Below are positions 6,130 through 8,456 of a DNA stretch of 8,456 nt, piece after piece. Below the pieces are notes generated by a model that saw only the letters and a program-made list of their open reading frames with translations, had not been told where the DNA came from and did not search any database. Both the position numbers and the translations under genes were made by a program. Source of the DNA: Chitinivibrio sp051745065 (GTDB lineage: Bacteria; Fibrobacterota; Chitinivibrionia; Chitinivibrionales; Chitinivibrionaceae); NCBI GenBank assembly GCA_051745065.1, contig JBNJDQ010000104.1:1-8456 (forward strand), in the 5' to 3' direction. Within the stretch, counting starts at the first letter, position 1; every line of letters starts with the position of its first letter.

Positions 6130-7695
6130 GTGAACGGAAATGGATTATACAAAAGAAACAGACCTGCGGCAATCACCTTTATTGTGGTAACCGCTTTTCT
6201 GCACGGATTTCTTGCGCCGCCCCTCAACAGTGAATTTACTCCGCTGTATTTTTTTCTGCCCTTTGTGTCGGCTCTGATGATCCCGGCGTTCCTCTTTGTC
6301 GCGGTTACCATCAGTCGCTTTCGGGATGTTCTCCGGGCCTGGCTGTGGGGATGTATCTCCGTTGGTGCCGGTTCATACTGGATTCTGGAGGTTGATGTTA
6401 TCGAAATTCCCTGGATCATGGTGCCTGCACTCCTCCTGCTTTCCCTGTTCTTCGGTGGATGGTATCTGCTGCTGGGAGGTGTTCTGCGTCTGGTGTATCG
6501 GTACATGCCGGCTTATTTCTGGGTGGCAACACCGGCCCTGTGGGTAATCTTTGACCGTCTCAAATGTGTTGGACAGCTTTCTTTTCCCTGGCATTATGAG
6601 GCCTACACCTTCAGTCACTTTCTGCCCTTTGCCCGGATTTCCGCCGTTACGGGCGTCTGGGGGCTGACATTCATTATAGTTCTTTTGGGGACAACTTTTT
6701 TCCAGTTTCTTATGCAGAAACGGCGGTATCTGCTGGTGCTGCTGTTCCTGGAGAGTCTCCTTACGGCGGGACTGATCGCGGGGACAGCCTTCGCAACGGA
6801 GGATGTCAATCGCGGGGAGCCGCTGCGGGCAGCCCTGATCCAGTCAAATATTGATCAGGTGAACTGGGAGGGCTGGACCTCCCTGGAGCGGGCCCTGCAT
6901 ATCTCTGACAGCATGATTGCCCGGGCTGCTGACAGCGGTGCGGACCTTGTTGTTCTTCCCGAAAGCGGTGTACTGACCTATCTTTCCCGCAATCCCAATG
7001 CCCGCAGCCGAATAGAATCATGGCGCCGAAACTATAATGTCCATATCATTACGGGGGCCCTGGACAAAGAAGAACCGCCCCGGGACAGTATGTACTACAA
7101 CGGCGCCTTCTATTATCCCGCCGGGGACAACCGCTCCTTCGCCTATTACAAACATAAACTTGTGCCCTACGGTGAGTCCATGCCTCTGAAGGGGGTTCTG
7201 CCCATGATCAATCCCCGGGATCTTGGCGGAGCGGATTTTTCGCCGGGGCGAAAACGTTCTTTGTGGTCAGTGCAGGGTTTTGCCGCATTGCCCCTTATCT
7301 GTTACGAAGCGATATATCCTTCTTTTGTACGTCAGGGTGCTGAGGGTGCAGATCTTTTGGTCAATATTACCAACGACCGCTGGTTCGGCCTCGGTGTCGG
7401 CCCCTACCAGCATCGTACCATTGCGCGGCTTCGGGCAGTGGAGAACGGTCTGCCTCTTTTGCGGTGTGCCAACAGCGGGATCAGCTATGCCGCAGACGGC
7501 AGCGGTACTATTCTCGCATCCGGAAATCTCGGTACACGGGAGATAGTTATGGCAGAGGTGTACCCCGGGGAACCATCGTTCTATAACCGTCACGGTGACT
7601 GGTTTATCTGGTTCTGTGGAGGGCTGACGGTCGTTCTTGCTTTGACAGCACTTATTCAAAATCGACGCTCCTGCCGAAAGGGAGAGAAGACATGA
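6130..7695 (+). CDS. lnt: Apolipoprotein N-acyltransferase Lnt
   Basis: Lnt transfers an acyl chain from a phospholipid to the N-terminal Cys of diacylated lipoproteins, the last step of lipoprotein maturation in the inner membrane. I place the start at GTG 6130, preceded by AGGA seven bases upstream. This gives 521 aa, close to the usual 510-520. The frame stays open upstream to an ATG at 5797, but that would add 111 residues with no Lnt counterpart lying antisense to another gene. Hydrophobic segments fill residues 13-222, including FPWHYEAY (152-159). The nitrilase-like periplasmic domain runs from about 232 to 480. The Glu-Lys-Cys triad is visible: Glu278 in LPESG, Lys343 in YKHKLVPYGE and Cys391 in LICYEAIYP. 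NDRWFGLGVGPYQH (415-428) is the conserved block. A last membrane helix lies at 491-510. Its stop overlaps the start of a mini-ORF leading to yajC. Confidence 0.95.
   Translation: MNGNGLYKRNRPAAITFIVVTAFLHGFLAPPLNSEFTPLYFFLPFVSALMIPAFLFVAVTISRFRDVLRAWLWGCISVGAGSYWILEVDVIEIPWIMVPALLLLSLFFGGWYLLLGGVLRLVYRYMPAYFWVATPALWVIFDRLKCVGQLSFPWHYEAYTFSHFLPFARISAVTGVWGLTFIIVLLGTTFFQFLMQKRRYLLVLLFLESLLTAGLIAGTAFATEDVNRGEPLRAALIQSNIDQVNWEGWTSLERALHISDSMIARAADSGADLVVLPESGVLTYLSRNPNARSRIESWRRNYNVHIITGALDKEEPPRDSMYYNGAFYYPAGDNRSFAYYKHKLVPYGESMPLKGVLPMINPRDLGGADFSPGRKRSLWSVQGFAALPLICYEAIYPSFVRQGAEGADLLVNITNDRWFGLGVGPYQHRTIARLRAVENGLPLLRCANSGISYAADGSGTILASGNLGTREIVMAEVYPGEPSFYNRHGDWFIWFCGGLTVVLALTALIQNRRSCRKGEKT
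6144..6172 (-). promoter_or_regulatory. Probable promoter of the exported-protein gene, lying inside lnt
   Basis: On the minus strand TTGCCG (6167-6172) is followed by exactly 17 bases and a perfect TATAAT (6144-6149). Transcription would begin near 6137 and give a leader of about 35 bases carrying the AAGGAGAGG site of the gene ending at 5389. The boxes lie within lnt codons 5-15. The leader would be antisense to the lnt ribosome site (6119-6122) and GTG start (6130-6132). This is the best sigma-70 match I found in the window. Confidence 0.6.
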
Positions 7696-7742
7696 ATTAT
7701 ATTTACTCTGAATTAAACAAAAAGATGAGGTTGTTTTTATGA
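7692..7742 (+). CDS. Possible 16-codon mini-ORF coupling lnt to yajC
   Basis: The frame encodes MNYIYSELNKKMRLFL. Its ATG overlaps the lnt stop (ATGA, 7692-7695), and its TGA overlaps the yajC ATG (ATGA, 7739-7742). A purine-rich AGGGAGAG lies about six bases before its ATG, so ribosomes finishing lnt or initiating here could pass to yajC. The peptide has no recognised motif. It may serve translational coupling only, and the product may be incidental. It could be chance in an AT-rich 43-base spacer; the double ATGA overlap is the main argument for it. Confidence 0.4.
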   Translation: MNYIYSELNKKMRLFL

Positions 7743-8101
7743 TCAAGCGAATGATTCCACTCTTTGTAACAGCGGCGTCCGCATGGGCTGAAGGCGGTTT
7801 GAAGGATCCCACCGGCGGTGCTCAGACAATGAATACGTATATTATGCTGGGTCTTATTATGGTGGGCATGTGGTTCTTTCTGATCCGGCCGGAGCAGAAA
7901 AAACAGAAAAAAGCCCAGGCCATGCGGGAAAGCCTGAAGAAGGGTGACCGTATTATTACGGCGGGCGGAATTTTCGGAACAATCAAAAAGGTTCAGGACG
8001 ACCGGGTCACCATCCATACGGGCGGTAACACGGAGTTTACCATTCTCAAAAGCTCCGTTGGAACCCTGCAGAGTGATGAATCCGCCGTGGAGAAAAAGTA
8101 A
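7739..8101 (+). CDS. yajC: Sec translocon accessory subunit YajC
   Basis: YajC is a small inner-membrane protein associated with SecDF and the SecYEG translocase; its precise function is not settled. The 120 residues show the family layout. A short N-terminal region includes a hydrophobic stretch and AWAEGG (15-20), comparable to the E. coli N-terminus. One membrane helix follows (about 33-49), then the hallmark RPEQKKQKK (50-58) and a cytoplasmic domain with LKKGDRIITAGGIFGTI (66-82). The ATG at 7739 has GAGG (7727-7730) at suitable spacing and overlaps the stop of the preceding mini-ORF. A later Met31 start would still leave the helix intact, but the upstream ribosome site favours 7739. secD and secF, often its neighbours, are not between yajC and def here. 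Confidence 0.93.
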   Translation: MIKRMIPLFVTAASAWAEGGLKDPTGGAQTMNTYIMLGLIMVGMWFFLIRPEQKKQKKAQAMRESLKKGDRIITAGGIFGTIKKVQDDRVTIHTGGNTEFTILKSSVGTLQSDESAVEKK

Positions 8102-8102
8102 G

Positions 8103-8456
8103 ATGTATCCAATTCGGTATTACGGGGATCCGGTACTGCGCAAAAAGGCTGCAGCCGTGGATACCTTTGATGCAGAACTTGAAGAGTTCTGCCGGATTCT
8201 TGCTGATAAGATGTATGAATATGACGGTGTCGGCCTCGCGGCACCGCAGATTGGCGTTTCCCGCCGGGTTGTCGCCATTGATGTCACGGGAGGAATTGAG
8301 GAGCCTATTGTGATGGTGAACCCCGAGATTCTTTCTACGTCCGAAGAGGAGCTTTCCGATACGGAGGGCTGCCTCAGTATTCCCGGCATCAGCGCAGTGG
8401 TTACCCGCCCTGCAGAAATAACAGTTCGCGGATACAGCCCGCAGGGTGAAGAGCTG
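8103..8456 (+). CDS. def: Peptide deformylase Def (partial, C-terminus off the right edge)
   Basis: Def removes the formyl group from the N-terminal Met of nascent proteins in the cytoplasm, using a bound Fe2+ or other divalent metal. The first 118 codons are present. Motif 1 is GVGLAAPQIG (42-51). Motif 2 is EGCLSIP (88-94), with Cys90 as the expected metal ligand. Motif 3, HExxH, which supplies the other two ligands, should lie beyond 8456. The N-terminus (IRYYGDPVLRKKA) is typical of the family. The ATG starts one base after the yajC stop, and GGAG at 8089-8092 inside yajC serves as a likely ribosome site, so the two are probably cotranscribed and translationally linked. fmt is a common downstream partner in other genomes, but it is not visible here. 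Confidence 0.96.
   Translation, partial: MYPIRYYGDPVLRKKAAAVDTFDAELEEFCRILADKMYEYDGVGLAAPQIGVSRRVVAIDVTGGIEEPIVMVNPEILSTSEEELSDTEGCLSIPGISAVVTRPAEITVRGYSPQGEEL

Noticed and set aside
7642..7647. Perfect TTGACA near the end of lnt, considered as a yajC promoter -35 box
   Set aside because: The sequence 16-18 bases downstream has no -10-like element, and the hexamer falls in codons of a membrane-helix segment.

Overview
The window looks like chromosomal housekeeping DNA from a motile or chemotactic, diderm (Gram-negative type) bacterium with moderately high GC. CheA implies chemosensory signalling, and apolipoprotein N-acyltransferase (Lnt) implies a two-membrane envelope. PdxB implies pyridoxal phosphate synthesis by the deoxyxylulose-phosphate branch. 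I cannot name the phylum from sequence alone. An FCB-type lineage such as Fibrobacterota is a weak guess from the mixture of genes. I see no insertion sequences, tRNA or rRNA genes, CRISPR arrays or prophage genes.

Layout. Positions 1-4201 are a minus-strand block. Read in transcription order it holds a PfkB-type sugar-kinase homologue whose catalytic aspartate is missing, a predicted sugar-phosphate nucleotidyltransferase, and a CheA histidine kinase with two Hpt domains that runs off the left edge. cheA has its own plausible sigma-70 promoter. Positions 4271-8456 are mainly plus-strand: pdxB, lnt, yajC and the 5' part of def (peptide deformylase). One minus-strand gene for a small exported protein of unknown function (5389-6102) sits between pdxB and lnt.

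How the parts fit. lnt, yajC and def form a tight run. lnt and yajC are joined by a 16-codon open frame that shares ATGA start/stop overlaps with both neighbours, and def begins one base after the yajC stop. These three genes act in lipoprotein maturation, the Sec translocon and N-terminal deformylation. The exported-protein gene shares stop-codon bases with pdxB, and its start is only 27 bp from the lnt start. Its best promoter lies inside lnt. That leaves little room for a terminator after pdxB or a separate promoter for lnt, so the segment may be a noncontiguous operon, in which a plus-strand transcript crosses an antisense gene.

The observations most worth checking are the catalytically altered PfkB homologue, the noncontiguous-operon geometry with antisense leaders, the bridging mini-ORF, and the tandem-Hpt CheA without a visible P2 domain. 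No clearly new multi-gene system is evident.
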